Both the position numbers and the translations under genes were made by a program. Source: JADKIH01 sp964595205 (lineage in GTDB: Bacteria > Bacteroidota > Bacteroidia > AKYH767-A > 2013-40CM-41-45). From it: 64,000 nt of DNA. Below the pieces are notes generated by a model, which saw nothing but the letters and a program-made list of their open reading frames with translations, made no database searches and was not told the origin of the DNA. Position 1 is the stretch's first letter. Every line of letters starts with the position of its first letter. This document shows positions 27,493 to 36,300 of the stretch, one piece after another. Location of the stretch: contig CAZQOQ010000009.1 of the NCBI GenBank assembly GCA_964595205.1, forward strand, positions 14,452 to 78,451, read 5' to 3'.

Positions 27493-29259
27493 ATGATTGA
27501 TTTTGAAATAAGGGAGAAACGGTGGGTACTTAAACCGGATTCGGATAAAGAACTTGTAAATTCTTTATCGAAAGCGCTTGGTATAAGCAAGACACTTACG
27601 ACCCTTCTTGTGCAGCGGGGAATACGAACATTCGAAGAAGCAAGAAGTTTCTTTCGCCCTTCACTGGATGATCTTCATGATCCGTTCCTGATGAAGGACA
27701 TGGATAGAGCAATCGATAGAATTGAAAAGGCGATTGAAAAAAAAGAAAAGATTCTTATCTATGGCGATTATGATGTGGATGGAACAACTGCCGTTGCATT
27801 GGTTTATTCATTCCTGAAAAATCATTACGATCAAATCGATTTTTATCTGCCCGATCGTTACAAGGAAGGATACGGAATTTCCACACAGGGAATTGAATAT
27901 GCGGCGGCAAATAACTACAAGCTAATTATCGCTCTCGACTGCGGAATCAAGTCAATTGAAAAAGTGGCTCATGCAAAAGAGCTGGGAATCGATTTCATTA
28001 TTTGCGATCATCACCGGCCTGGCGATAAATTACCTGATGCCGTTGCCGTGCTCGATCCGAAAAGACCGGACGACACCTATCCATTCGATGAACTCTCGGG
28101 ATGCGGAATAGGTTTCAAGCTGATCTCTGCCTATGTGAAACGGCATAATCTTCCTTTTTCAAGCCTGGAACAATACCTCGACCTGGTTGCCGTAAGTACA
28201 GCTGCGGATATTGTACCCCTGATAGGCGAAAACCGGACGCTTGTTTATTTCGGACTAAAGCGGCTAAACTATTATCCGAGACTTGGATTCCGTGCCATTC
28301 TCGAAATGGAAAAGGTTCCGGTTTTTTTTGATGAGAAGCCCGATGGCACAAAAACTCCTCACTATAATCTGACAGTGAACGAACTAGTGTTTATCCTCGG
28401 CCCGAGAATCAATGCTGCCGGAAGAATACACGATGCCAGGCATGCGGTGGATCTGCTGATATCAGGAAGCACTACCGATGCTAATTTCAATTCGTTGCGG
28501 ATCAAAGAGCATAACGACGAACGTAAAAATCTTGACCTCCGGATAACACAGGAAGCGCTTTCCCTGGTGCAGAATGATCCGACGTTTTCAAAGAGAAAGA
28601 CGACCGTATTATTTAACCCCGAATGGCACAAGGGTGTGATTGGAATTGTTGCGTCTCGCCTTACTGAAAGATATTACCGGCCAACGGTTATACTCACCGA
28701 ATCAAACGGCATGGCGACTGGCTCAGCCCGTTCGGTGAAGGATTTCGACATTTACAATGCCATAGAATCGTGCAACGACCTGCTCGAGCAATTTGGTGGA
28801 CATATGTATGCAGCCGGATTGACAATGAAACTTGATAATATTGAAAAATTTAAAGACCGTTTCGAAGAAATAGTAAATGAAACAATCGACGAACGCAGTC
28901 TCATCCAGGAAATAGAAATAGACTCTACACTCAACTTCAGCGAAATCACACCGGCTTTTTATAATGTGCTGAAGCAATTTGCACCCTTTGGACCGGGAAA
29001 TATGAATCCCGTTTTCCGCACAGAAAATGTGAGAGATACCGGCCTCTCCCGTGTCGTCGGCAACAATCACCTGAAATTAAACCTCGCCGAAGACGAAAAT
29101 ACGCGGTTCGGAATAGAAGGTATCGGATTCCAGATGGGCCAACATTATCCATTCATTTCTCGTCGCATTCCTTTTGACCTCTGCTTTTCTATCGAAGAGA
29201 ACTTTTACAATGGGAAAACCTCACTTCAGTTGAATGCGAAGGATATACGGTTGAAGTAG
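27493..29259 (+). CDS. recJ: Single-stranded-DNA-specific 5'-3' exonuclease
   Basis: RecJ acts in RecF-type recombination, mismatch repair and base excision repair. The DHH-family motifs are present: YGDYDVDGTTAVAL, then DCGIKS, then FIICDHHRPG with the signature DHH, and the DHHA1 region with GSARSVKDFDIYNAI and FGGHMYAAGLT. The C-terminal OB-fold follows (LKQFAPFGPGNMNPVF). It is 588 residues, full length. The gene is alone, with a 237-bp AT-rich leader and a heptad inverted repeat directly after its stop. Confidence 0.95.
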   Translation: MIDFEIREKRWVLKPDSDKELVNSLSKALGISKTLTTLLVQRGIRTFEEARSFFRPSLDDLHDPFLMKDMDRAIDRIEKAIEKKEKILIYGDYDVDGTTAVALVYSFLKNHYDQIDFYLPDRYKEGYGISTQGIEYAAANNYKLIIALDCGIKSIEKVAHAKELGIDFIICDHHRPGDKLPDAVAVLDPKRPDDTYPFDELSGCGIGFKLISAYVKRHNLPFSSLEQYLDLVAVSTAADIVPLIGENRTLVYFGLKRLNYYPRLGFRAILEMEKVPVFFDEKPDGTKTPHYNLTVNELVFILGPRINAAGRIHDARHAVDLLISGSTTDANFNSLRIKEHNDERKNLDLRITQEALSLVQNDPTFSKRKTTVLFNPEWHKGVIGIVASRLTERYYRPTVILTESNGMATGSARSVKDFDIYNAIESCNDLLEQFGGHMYAAGLTMKLDNIEKFKDRFEEIVNETIDERSLIQEIEIDSTLNFSEITPAFYNVLKQFAPFGPGNMNPVFRTENVRDTGLSRVVGNNHLKLNLAEDENTRFGIEGIGFQMGQHYPFISRRIPFDLCFSIEENFYNGKTSLQLNAKDIRLK

Positions 29260-29264
29260 GGTCA

Positions 29265-29582
29265 TAGTTAAAAGTCATAATTCAAAATCAAAAATCAAAA
29301 ATCAAAAATTCAAAAATCAAAAGTTAAAAACTTAATAAATCTCTCTGCAGATTTTAAAATTTTCAAGAAAGACTCTGATTTTTTTCCATCCCCAACGCTG
29401 TCAGTTTTTTGTTTGTCCTGAAAAAAATGGGCTGAAAATTCTGGCTATTGAACCTGAAACTTACACGATTACACTTCTTGCAAGCGAAAATTAAACTCAA
29501 GTCATTTTTGATTTTTGACTTTTGATTTTTGACTTTTGACTTTAGCTTTTAACTTTTGATTTTGACTTTGACTTTTGACTTC
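29265..29582. repeat. Heptad inverted repeat, family TTTTGAC / TCAAAAA
   Basis: The left arm (29265-29332) is built of AAAATCA and AAAGTTA-like 7-bp units; the right arm (29501-29582) is built of TTTTGAC and TTTTGAT units, the reverse complement of the left. The 168-bp spacer (29333-29500) has no convincing gene. It fills the gap between the convergent recJ and holin genes. Confidence 0.9.
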
Positions 29583-29598
29583 ACACCCTGGCCGCTTA

Positions 29599-29946
29599 TC
29601 ATTTATCTCTTCCCGCATTCATGCTATTGAAAACCGACATCACAAGCGACATAATTATACTGAAGAACAGGGCCGTCCAGAATCCGCTCACCGCAAAGCC
29701 CGGAACCAGTTTACTCACCAGCAGAATCATACCCGCATTAATTACCAGCAAAAACAATCCGAGGGTAACGATGGTGATCGGAATGGTAAGAATTACAAGT
29801 ATTGGTTTTACAATTGCATTTAAAAGCGCCAGGACAGCAGCGACAATAATCCCGGTGAGAGGTGAATCAATATGCACCCCTGGAAGAATTAGCGCCGTGA
29901 TAATAACAGCTAATGCGCTAACAATGAGTTGAGCAAGAAAATTCAT
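29599..29946 (-). CDS. Phage-holin-family (superfamily IV) membrane protein
   Basis: A 115-residue protein with four hydrophobic segments (FLAQLIVSALAVIITALIL, GIIVAAVLALLNAIVKPIL, VTLGLFLLVINAGMILLV, GFWTALFFSIIMSLVMSVF). It belongs to the chromosomal phage holin 4_2 group common in bacteria, which is not tied to a prophage here, and its function is unknown. The true start is the ATG at 29944-29946; a longer frame reading upstream into the heptad array gives only a repeat-encoded LGSWFLA peptide and must be discarded. It is flanked by repeat elements on both sides. Confidence 0.85.
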   Translation of the reverse strand: MNFLAQLIVSALAVIITALILPGVHIDSPLTGIIVAAVLALLNAIVKPILVILTIPITIVTLGLFLLVINAGMILLVSKLVPGFAVSGFWTALFFSIIMSLVMSVFNSMNAGRDK

Positions 29947-29975
29947 GTTGAAATTTTTTTGAAAGGTAGGAAAAT

Positions 29976-30479
29976 GGAGACAAGAACCAAGAACTAAGAA
30001 CCAAGAGTCAAGAACCAAGAGCCAAGATCCAAGAACCAAGAACCAAGAGCCAAGAGCCAAGAACCAAGAACCAAGAGCCAAGAACCAAGAACCAAGAGTC
30101 AAGAACCAAGAGCCAAGAACCAAGAGCCAAGAACCAAGAGCCAAGAACCAAGAACTAAGAACCAAGAACTAAGAACCAAGAGCCAAGAACCAAGAACCAA
30201 GAACCAAGAACCAAGAGCCCAGACAAGGGAATCAAGAACGGGATTTAAGTTAAGTATCTCATATTAGTGGTTTTAATCGAAATGATAATAAAAATTATTT
30301 TTTTCACTCCCGCCTATTTTTCCAGTTTTTATTACTCCGATTTTGGTTCTTGACTCTTGGTTCTTGGTTCTTGGTTCTTGGATCTTGACTCTTGGTTCTC
30401 GACTCTTGGTTCTCGACTCTTGGTTCTTGGCTCTTGGTTCTTGAATCTTGGTTCTTGAATCTTGGTTCTTGGTTCTAAC
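29976..30479. repeat. Heptad inverted repeat, family TTCTTGG, in a divergent gap
   Basis: The left arm (29976-30219) consists of about 34 units of CCAAGAA with variants CTAAGAA, GTCAAGA and GCCAAGA. A 122-bp AT-rich spacer follows, then a right arm (about 30342-30479) of TTCTTGG, CTCTTGG, TTCTCGA and TTCTTGA units. It is the same unit family as the array at 6551. It lies between the divergent holin and gdh genes, so it sits upstream of both and cannot be a terminator for either. Confidence 0.95.
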
Positions 30480-30545
30480 ATAATTCTTCCCACTTCTTTG
30501 GAGGTAAAAAAACTTAATTATTTTTACAACCCCAATACTACATAT

Positions 30546-31970
30546 ATGAGCACTGATTTAGAAAATGGCCAAAAGTTTTACAGGGATGTAATGACTTATT
30601 TTGATAAAGCTGCCGCGCTTACTGACTTTGAACCAGGACTATTACACCAGATTAAAATCTGTAACAGCATTTATAAATTTTCATTTCCTCTCGAAGTTGA
30701 CGGAAAACTGGAAGTCATCGAAGGGATACGCGTCCAACACAGTCACCATAAGACACCAACCAAAGGTGGTATCCGGTACAGCGAATTTGTAAATGAAGAC
30801 GAGGTAAAGGCGCTTGCTACACTAATGACCTTTAAGTGCGCAGTCGTGGATGTCCCGTTTGGCGGAGCTAAAGGTGGCATTAAGGTAAATCCGCATAATT
30901 ATAAGGACAAGCAATTAGAGAAAATTACGAGAAGATACACGACCGAACTGATCAAGAAAAGCATGATCGGTGCCGGCATCGATGTTCCTGCTCCCGACTA
31001 CGGAAGTGGCCCGAGAGAGATGGCATGGATTGCCGATACATATGCAACCTTTAAATACGATGATATCAATGCTCTCGGTTGCGTGACCGGTAAGCCGCTC
31101 GGACAGGGTGGCATACATGGGAGGACAGAGGCTACGGGACAAGGGTTGTTTTTTGGAGTACGCGAGGCATTGAATAATACTGAAGACATGAAGGCTATCG
31201 GACTTAAGCCAGGTATAGCAGGAAAACGGATCATTGTTCAGGGACTCGGGAATGTGGGTTACTATTCTGCTCATTTTTGTTCCGAGGGGGGTGGAATCAT
31301 CATCGGAATAATCGAGCGTGAAGGGGGAATCATGAATGAGAATGGCCTTGATGTAGCCGCCGTGTTTCAGCATCGAAAAACTCATGGTTCGATTTTAAAT
31401 TTTCCGGGAGCAAAGAATATTGCTGACCCTATGTCTATGCTGGAAATGGACTGCGACATTTTAATTCCTGCCGCACTCGAAAACCAGATCACAAAGGATA
31501 ATGCGCCGAACATCAAAGCAAAGATCATCGCCGAAGGAGCCAACGGGCCGGTCACGAAGAATGCTGAAATTATACTCAATCAGAAAAATGTAATGATCAT
31601 CCCCGACCTGTACCTGAATGCCGGGGGTGTGACAGTCTCGTATTTCGAATGGCTGAAGAATCTTTCCCATGTGCGTTTTGGAAGAATGGAAAAGCGCTTT
31701 CATGAAATGTCGAATCTTGAATTGATCAGGGCTGTAGAAAAGAGCACCGGCAAACAACTTGACGCAAAAGAACGGATGGCACTTACGCATGGCGCAGATG
31801 AAATCGATCTCGTAAGGTCAGGACTTGAAGAAACGATGATCTATGCTTACAATGAAATCAGGGAAATCAAGAAGCAGGACAAACGAATTGAAGACCTGCG
31901 CACTGCAGCTTTCGTGAGTGGTATAAGAAAATTAGGCATCAGCTACCAGTCGCTCGGAATCTTTCCTTGA
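30546..31970 (+). CDS. gdhA: Glutamate dehydrogenase (Glu/Leu/Phe/Val family)
   Basis: Interconverts glutamate and 2-oxoglutarate plus ammonia. The substrate domain has KTPTKGGIRYSEFVNEDEV and the catalytic lysine region FGGAKGGIKVNP, then VPAPDYGSGPREMAWIADTY. The nucleotide-binding fold has RIIVQGLGNVGYYSAHF and AEGANGPVTKNAEIIL. I start at ATG 30546 (MSTDLENGQKF, 474 residues), since the longer frame begins inside the heptad array. A TATTTTTA box about 30 bp upstream may be the -7 element. It converges with queA. Confidence 0.92.
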   Translation: MSTDLENGQKFYRDVMTYFDKAAALTDFEPGLLHQIKICNSIYKFSFPLEVDGKLEVIEGIRVQHSHHKTPTKGGIRYSEFVNEDEVKALATLMTFKCAVVDVPFGGAKGGIKVNPHNYKDKQLEKITRRYTTELIKKSMIGAGIDVPAPDYGSGPREMAWIADTYATFKYDDINALGCVTGKPLGQGGIHGRTEATGQGLFFGVREALNNTEDMKAIGLKPGIAGKRIIVQGLGNVGYYSAHFCSEGGGIIIGIIEREGGIMNENGLDVAAVFQHRKTHGSILNFPGAKNIADPMSMLEMDCDILIPAALENQITKDNAPNIKAKIIAEGANGPVTKNAEIILNQKNVMIIPDLYLNAGGVTVSYFEWLKNLSHVRFGRMEKRFHEMSNLELIRAVEKSTGKQLDAKERMALTHGADEIDLVRSGLEETMIYAYNEIREIKKQDKRIEDLRTAAFVSGIRKLGISYQSLGIFP

Positions 31971-32006
31971 AAAACGCCCTTCCTATATCCCCGAAATTAC
32001 AACGGG

Positions 32007-33056
32007 TCAGATGATCAGCATAGCATCACCGTAACTATAGAAGCGATACTTTTCTTTTACGGCAACTTTATAGGCATGCATGATATTTTCATAGCCACCG
32101 AAAGCGGCTACCATCATCAACAGTGTAGACTCAGGCATGTGGAAATTTGTCACCATGCAATTCGCCACACTGAAATCGTAAGGAGGGAAAATAAATTTGT
32201 TGGTCCAGCCTTCGAAAGGTTTCATCTCCCCGAGAGTGGAAACCGATGATTCAATCGTCCGCATGACGGTTGTTCCAACTGCGCAGATCTTTTTCTTGGA
32301 AGCCTTAGCCTTGTTTACGATGTTGCATGCCTCCTGCCCGATCGCCACCTGTTCCGAATCCATTTTATGTTTGGTGAGGTCCTCAACTTCCACCGGACGA
32401 AAAGTGCCGAGCCCGACATGCAGAGTTACTTCCGCAAAATGAATTCCTTTAAGTTCAAGTCTCTTTACAAGCGGAAGACTGAAATGCAATCCTGCAGTAG
32501 GCGCAGCCACGGCTCCCTCATGACGGGCAAAGACAGTCTGATATCGTTCCACATCATCAGGTTCAGCCTTACGCTTTATGTATTTCGGCAATGGCGTATT
32601 TCCCAAAATTGTAATCGTCTTTTTAAATTCTTCGTAAGGCCCGTCAAATAAAAAACGCAATGTTCTGCCTCTTGAAGTCGTGTTATCGATAACCTCTGCA
32701 ACCAGCAAATCGTCATCGCCGAAATAGAGTTTATTACCGATGCGGATTTTACGGGCCGGATCAACCAGCACATCCCATAGTCTGCTTTCGCGATTGAGCT
32801 CTCTCAAAAGAAACACTTCGATCTTTGCTCCGGTCTTTTCCTTATTTCCATAAAGACGTGCAGGGAAAACCCTTGTATTATTCACGACCATTACGTCGCC
32901 GTCGTTGAAATAGCCCAGGATATCTTTGAAGTGCTTGTGTTCTATTTTACCGGTCTTCCGGTCTAAAACCATTAAACGCGCATCTTCGCGGTTTTTTGCT
33001 GGATGAGTTGCAATAAGACTGTCCGGTACGTGTACTTTGAATTGGGATAATTTCAT
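32007..33056 (-). CDS. queA: S-adenosylmethionine:tRNA ribosyltransferase-isomerase
   Basis: QueA transfers and isomerises the ribose of SAM onto preQ1-tRNA to make epoxyqueuosine at anticodon position 34. Family marks are MKLSQFKVHVPDSLIATHPAKNR at the start, VMVVNNTRVFPARLYGNK, VAAPTAGLHFS, ALHVGLGTFRPVEV-like VTLHVGLGTFRPVEVEDL, and HMPESTLLMMVAAFGGYE. At 349 residues it is full length. It is the last gene of the ftsX-DUF3098-uppP-truB-queA run but has its own -7 box at 33100. QueD is encoded 15 kb away. Confidence 0.95.
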   Translation of the reverse strand: MKLSQFKVHVPDSLIATHPAKNREDARLMVLDRKTGKIEHKHFKDILGYFNDGDVMVVNNTRVFPARLYGNKEKTGAKIEVFLLRELNRESRLWDVLVDPARKIRIGNKLYFGDDDLLVAEVIDNTTSRGRTLRFLFDGPYEEFKKTITILGNTPLPKYIKRKAEPDDVERYQTVFARHEGAVAAPTAGLHFSLPLVKRLELKGIHFAEVTLHVGLGTFRPVEVEDLTKHKMDSEQVAIGQEACNIVNKAKASKKKICAVGTTVMRTIESSVSTLGEMKPFEGWTNKFIFPPYDFSVANCMVTNFHMPESTLLMMVAAFGGYENIMHAYKVAVKEKYRFYSYGDAMLII

Positions 33057-33099
33057 CTATATGGGTTTGTCAGAAAACGGGGAATTTTTTAAAAGGCGG

Positions 33100-33107
33100 C
33101 AAATATA
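33100..33107 (-). promoter_or_regulatory. -7 box upstream of queA
   Basis: On the minus strand TATATTTG matches TAnnTTTG exactly, 43 bp before the queA ATG at 33056. It lies in the 111-bp gap after truB, so queA can be transcribed on its own. Confidence 0.4.
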
Positions 33108-33167
33108 CTATATGGACACCCCCCTTGTAAAGGGTTTTTAGTAATATTTTTTTTAATTCAATTATTT

Positions 33168-33881
33168 TTAATTCGTTTGTCTTTCAGCCAGTTGCGCCAG
33201 AAAAACATCCGGAGTAACCGCATCCTCCAGACGAAAATCGCCAATTCTTGTCCTGCAAAGCGCCGAAAGATAGGCTCCGACACCCAGCTTCTTACCAAAA
33301 TCGTGTGCCAGTGAACGGATATAAGTACCTTTCGAGCAGACGACCCTGAAATCAATTTCCGGCAGGCGGGTCCCTGTAATTTCAAATTCCTTAATGACGA
33401 TTTCTTTTCCCTCCAGCTCAAATTCGTCGCCCCGGCGTGCCTTCTCATAAGCCCGCTTGCCCTCGATCTTTTTTGCTGAATGAATCGGTGGAACCTGGAT
33501 TTGTTTACCCAAAAAAGTCACCGCAACTCTCCAGATATCTTCCGGAGAAATGTGTTCAAACGGCTGAAACCCTTTCGGCCCGGTCTCAAGATCATATGAA
33601 TCGGTCGTTGAACCGACTACAAATGTGCCTGTATATTCCTTTTCTGCATCCTGAATCTGGCTGATCTGCCTGGTGAGTTTTCCGCTGCATAAAACCAGAA
33701 GACCGGTCGCCAGCGGATCGAGTGTACCAGCATGACCAACCTTGAGTTTATTAACTGATGCCTTGTCCGAAATTGGAACCTCACTCCTCCTCTCTTCCAA
33801 CAAAGGCTTCCGCAATTTCTTTACTACATCGAAGGAAGTCCAGCGATAAGGCTTGTTGATGAGAATTATTCTGTCAGGCAC
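33168..33881 (-). CDS. truB: tRNA pseudouridine(55) synthase
   Basis: TruB makes pseudouridine 55 in the T loop of tRNAs. It has ILINKPYRWTSFDVVKKL, the catalytic aspartate in GHAGTLDPLATGLLVLCSG, the KEYTGTFVVGSTTDSYDLE block and YEKARRGDEFELEGKE. The start codon is GTG at 33879-33881; no ATG lies nearby in frame and the next residues match the family start. It is 237 residues, the short form without the C-terminal PUA-like domain. It follows uppP by 29 bp. Confidence 0.95.
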   Translation of the reverse strand: MPDRIILINKPYRWTSFDVVKKLRKPLLEERRSEVPISDKASVNKLKVGHAGTLDPLATGLLVLCSGKLTRQISQIQDAEKEYTGTFVVGSTTDSYDLETGPKGFQPFEHISPEDIWRVAVTFLGKQIQVPPIHSAKKIEGKRAYEKARRGDEFELEGKEIVIKEFEITGTRLPEIDFRVVCSKGTYIRSLAHDFGKKLGVGAYLSALCRTRIGDFRLEDAVTPDVFLAQLAERQTN

Positions 33882-33910
33882 AATAAACAGTTTGGGAATT
33901 TTATAAAGAC

Positions 33911-34729
33911 TTATACTATAGAGAGGTTATATCCCATGGCATATAAAACAAGAATGATTAGTCCGACGATGATGCGGTAATAACCAAAAATCCTGAAACC
34001 ATGCTTCGTCAGGTAAGTCACGAACGATTTAATTGCAAGCATGGCCACGACGAATGCCACCAAATTTCCAACGATCAGCAACGTCAATTCTCCTTCCTGA
34101 AAACCCACGCCGGACTTGTAATAGTCGTACAGGTCTTTGACAGTGGCTCCGAACATGGTTGGCACGGCCAGGAAAAATGAGAATTCGGCGGCTGCTTTTT
34201 TGTTCAGACCCTGGCTTAATCCTCCAATGATTGTAGCAGCAGAACGTGATACTCCGGGTATCATGGCTATCACCTGGAACAAGCCAATGTTGAATGCTTT
34301 TCTGCCTGAAGGTATCCTGTCCAGCCCCCTCTCTTCTGCTTTTGCAAACCACTTATCGAGCATCAGGAAAACAACTCCGCCAATAAGCAATGCAAAGGCT
34401 ACAACTATTACATTTTCCAGGAGTAAATCGATCTGTTTCTTGAAGATTAAACCGGCCAATACTGCAGGTACAAAAGCAATAAGCAGTTTTTTATAGAAAT
34501 CAATGATCTCCTTCACACTCTTATCGACAGGAATAAATCGTTTATAATAAAGGACAATCACCGAAATGATTGCGCCAAGCTGAATGCTGATCGTAAATAA
34601 TTTGGTGAAAGGAAGCTCTGCAATTCCCATAATTGAAGAGCAGATAATCATGTGACCTGTGGAAGAAACTGGTAAAAATTCCGTTAACCCTTCTACAATG
34701 GCGAGAATGATAGCTTGGAATAAATTCAT
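33911..34729 (-). CDS. uppP: Undecaprenyl-diphosphatase
   Basis: Integral membrane phosphatase (BacA/UppP) that recycles undecaprenyl pyrophosphate for peptidoglycan and O-antigen synthesis. The two family motifs are present: AIVEGLTEFLPVSSTGHMII near the N-terminus and MIPGVSRSAATIIGGL in the middle. About eight hydrophobic segments are visible over 272 residues. It sits between DUF3098 and truB in the conserved order of the phylum. Confidence 0.95.
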   Translation of the reverse strand: MNLFQAIILAIVEGLTEFLPVSSTGHMIICSSIMGIAELPFTKLFTISIQLGAIISVIVLYYKRFIPVDKSVKEIIDFYKKLLIAFVPAVLAGLIFKKQIDLLLENVIVVAFALLIGGVVFLMLDKWFAKAEERGLDRIPSGRKAFNIGLFQVIAMIPGVSRSAATIIGGLSQGLNKKAAAEFSFFLAVPTMFGATVKDLYDYYKSGVGFQEGELTLLIVGNLVAFVVAMLAIKSFVTYLTKHGFRIFGYYRIIVGLIILVLYAMGYNLSIV

Positions 34730-34768
34730 CCGTTGTTTTTATCGTTGAAAAAACATTCAACGAATCAA

Positions 34769-35014
34769 TTATTCCTTCGATTTTTTTACAATGGCATAGA
34801 CCTCCACGATGAAACCGGCCATAACTACAATCGGTGCGATGGTGATACGACGGGGACTTAATACGGCAGGATCCCAGACTGCAGGGTCTTCCGAGCCTCC
34901 GCCCGACATTAAAACGAAGCCAAGAAAAATCAAAGCAATGCCTACAATCATCCACATATAATTTTCTCTGCCGAAAGGGAAATCGACGACTTGTTTAGAC
35001 TCTTTTTTAGCCAT
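34769..35014 (-). CDS. DUF3098 membrane protein
   Basis: An 81-residue protein with two membrane helices (YMWMIVGIALIFLGFVLM and RRITIAPIVVMAGFIVEVYAIV) and the loop GGGSEDPAVWDPAVLSPRR. It matches the Bacteroidota family DUF3098, nearly always found between ftsX and uppP. Its function is unknown, and position suggests a link to division or wall synthesis. A TATACTTG box (35040-35047) 25 bp upstream is a possible promoter. Confidence 0.85.
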   Translation of the reverse strand: MAKKESKQVVDFPFGRENYMWMIVGIALIFLGFVLMSGGGSEDPAVWDPAVLSPRRITIAPIVVMAGFIVEVYAIVKKSKE

Positions 35015-35057
35015 TTTTTTGTGGATTTAATTGAGGGTGCAAGTATACGGAAACAGG

Positions 35058-35175
35058 TTAAAAGTCAAAAGTCAAAGTTCAAAGTTCAAAAAAACAATCG
35101 GGCTTAAGATTTAAAATCATTTGTGGGTTTAAAGCCATTTTTGACTTTTGACCTTTGACTTTAGCTTTTGACCTT
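35058..35175. repeat. Heptad inverted repeat, family TCAAAAG / TTTTGAC
   Basis: The left arm (35058-35094) reads AAAGTCA and AAAGTTC units; the right arm (35138-35175) reads TTTTGAC, CTTTGAC and TTTAGC units, its approximate reverse complement, around a 43-bp spacer. The right arm runs into the ftsX stop codon. It lies between two co-directional genes, ftsX and DUF3098, and resembles the 29265 element in unit sequence. Confidence 0.85.
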
Positions 35176-36053
35176 CAATAAAGTTCATCGATATGCTGAT
35201 GCAGGTACCTGTTAACGGCAAAGAAGGTGCTAAATCCGGAAAACAGGAAACCAAATACAATCACACCTGCGAAAAGGTATCCTAAAATGGTGATGTCAGA
35301 AAGCTGACCAAATTCCGGGAAATGCTGATGAATGAGATAAATGATTGCGCTCAACAGAATAATGCTGATGGTACCGGCATAAAAACCATGAATGAGTCCT
35401 TTCTTTAAAAACGGCCAGCGAATGAAGCCCTTCGTTGCACCAACAAGTTGCATGCTTTTAATGAGGAAACGCTTTGAATAAAGTGAAAGGCGGATTGTAT
35501 TATTTATTAAAACCACGGCAACAAAAAGGAGAAGCCCGCAGAAAACGAGAATGATCATCGCGACTGTCCGGAAATTCTGGTTCATTTTATTGACTTCATC
35601 CTGCTGATATGTGACTTCCAGTACGGGCTTATAACTGCTTAGTTTTTCCTTTATCCAGCGCAAACTGTCAGGGTGGGCATAGGCGGCATTAATGTTTACA
35701 TCAACGGTTGCAGGAAGCGGATTAGATTCGAGCATGCTTACGGCTCCTTCTCCAAGGTCCTTCTTCAGGCTGTCGAGCGCCTCTTCTTTTGAAACATACC
35801 GTGCGGACCTGACATATGGTAAATCGCTGACGGTTTTAAGAAATGAATTTAATTGTGAATTGGAAATATCGTCCTGCAAAAAAATATTCAGCTGCACATG
35901 CTCCTTCACATAATCCGATAATTTTTTTGCATCGACAACTAAGAGTCCAAGTAAACCAAGCATGAAAAGCACCAGTGAAATGCTGATAATGGCAGATGCA
36001 TAAGAAGTCCGCAGCCTGCTATTGCCGTCTTTTGGTGTGTCGGTTACATTCAT
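35175..36053 (-). CDS. ftsX: Permease-like cell division protein FtsX
   Basis: A 292-residue ABC-type membrane subunit that with FtsE controls periplasmic wall hydrolases at the septum. It has an N-terminal helix (SAIISISLVLFMLGLLGLLVV), a periplasmic domain (KEHVQLNIFLQDDIS, then SKEEALDSLKKDLGE) and three C-terminal helices. I chose the ATG at 36051-36053 (MNVTDTPKDG), which is normal for the family; a longer frame adds 16 aromatic residues over a promoter-like TACTTTCG. FtsE is not adjacent, as is common in this phylum. Confidence 0.92.
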   Translation of the reverse strand: MNVTDTPKDGNSRLRTSYASAIISISLVLFMLGLLGLLVVDAKKLSDYVKEHVQLNIFLQDDISNSQLNSFLKTVSDLPYVRSARYVSKEEALDSLKKDLGEGAVSMLESNPLPATVDVNINAAYAHPDSLRWIKEKLSSYKPVLEVTYQQDEVNKMNQNFRTVAMIILVFCGLLLFVAVVLINNTIRLSLYSKRFLIKSMQLVGATKGFIRWPFLKKGLIHGFYAGTISIILLSAIIYLIHQHFPEFGQLSDITILGYLFAGVIVFGFLFSGFSTFFAVNRYLHQHIDELY

Positions 36054-36147
36054 TCTAGTCGTGCGAAAGTAAATAAAGTATTCCGCCCAAGGAGTCATCA
36101 TTCTGACCTAATCGTCTTATTTTTCTACATTCGCATGTTCAAATAAC

Positions 36148-36278
36148 GTTTGGCGTTTGGCGTTTGGCGTTTGGCGTTTGGCGTTTGACGTTTGGCGTTT
36201 CGCGTTTGGCGTTTGACGTTTGGCGTTTGGCGTTTATTCTAACGCCAAACGGCAAACGCGAAACGCCAAACGGCAAAC
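36148..36278. repeat. Heptad inverted repeat, family GTTTGGC
   Basis: The left arm is twelve exact-length 7-bp units from 36148: five GTTTGGC, then GTTTGAC, GTTTGGC, GTTTCGC, GTTTGGC, GTTTGAC, GTTTGGC and GTTTGGC, with a broken thirteenth. After only CTAAC, the right arm (36244-36278) is five units GCCAAAC, GGCAAAC, GCGAAAC, GCCAAAC, GGCAAAC. The variant GTTTCGC occurs in both arms. The element lies between the divergent ftsX and leuS genes and ends 22 bp before the leuS ATG. Confidence 0.97.
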
Positions 36279-36300
36279 TCAATAGTAATGAGTAACAACA

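Noticed and set aside
29947..30165. N-terminal extension of the holin-like protein
   Set aside because: It reads through the heptad array into an LGSWFLA peptide; the hydrophobic family start is the ATG at 29946.
29976..30219. CRISPR array
   Set aside because: Units are 7 bp with no spacers, and no cas genes are present.
30462..30545. N-terminal extension of glutamate dehydrogenase
   Set aside because: It begins in the heptad array and adds residues not typical of the family; ATG 30546 fits.
33121..33140. Terminator CCCTT-GTA-AAGGG with T-run
   Set aside because: The stem is 5 bp and oriented for plus-strand transcription, where no gene precedes it; too weak to call.
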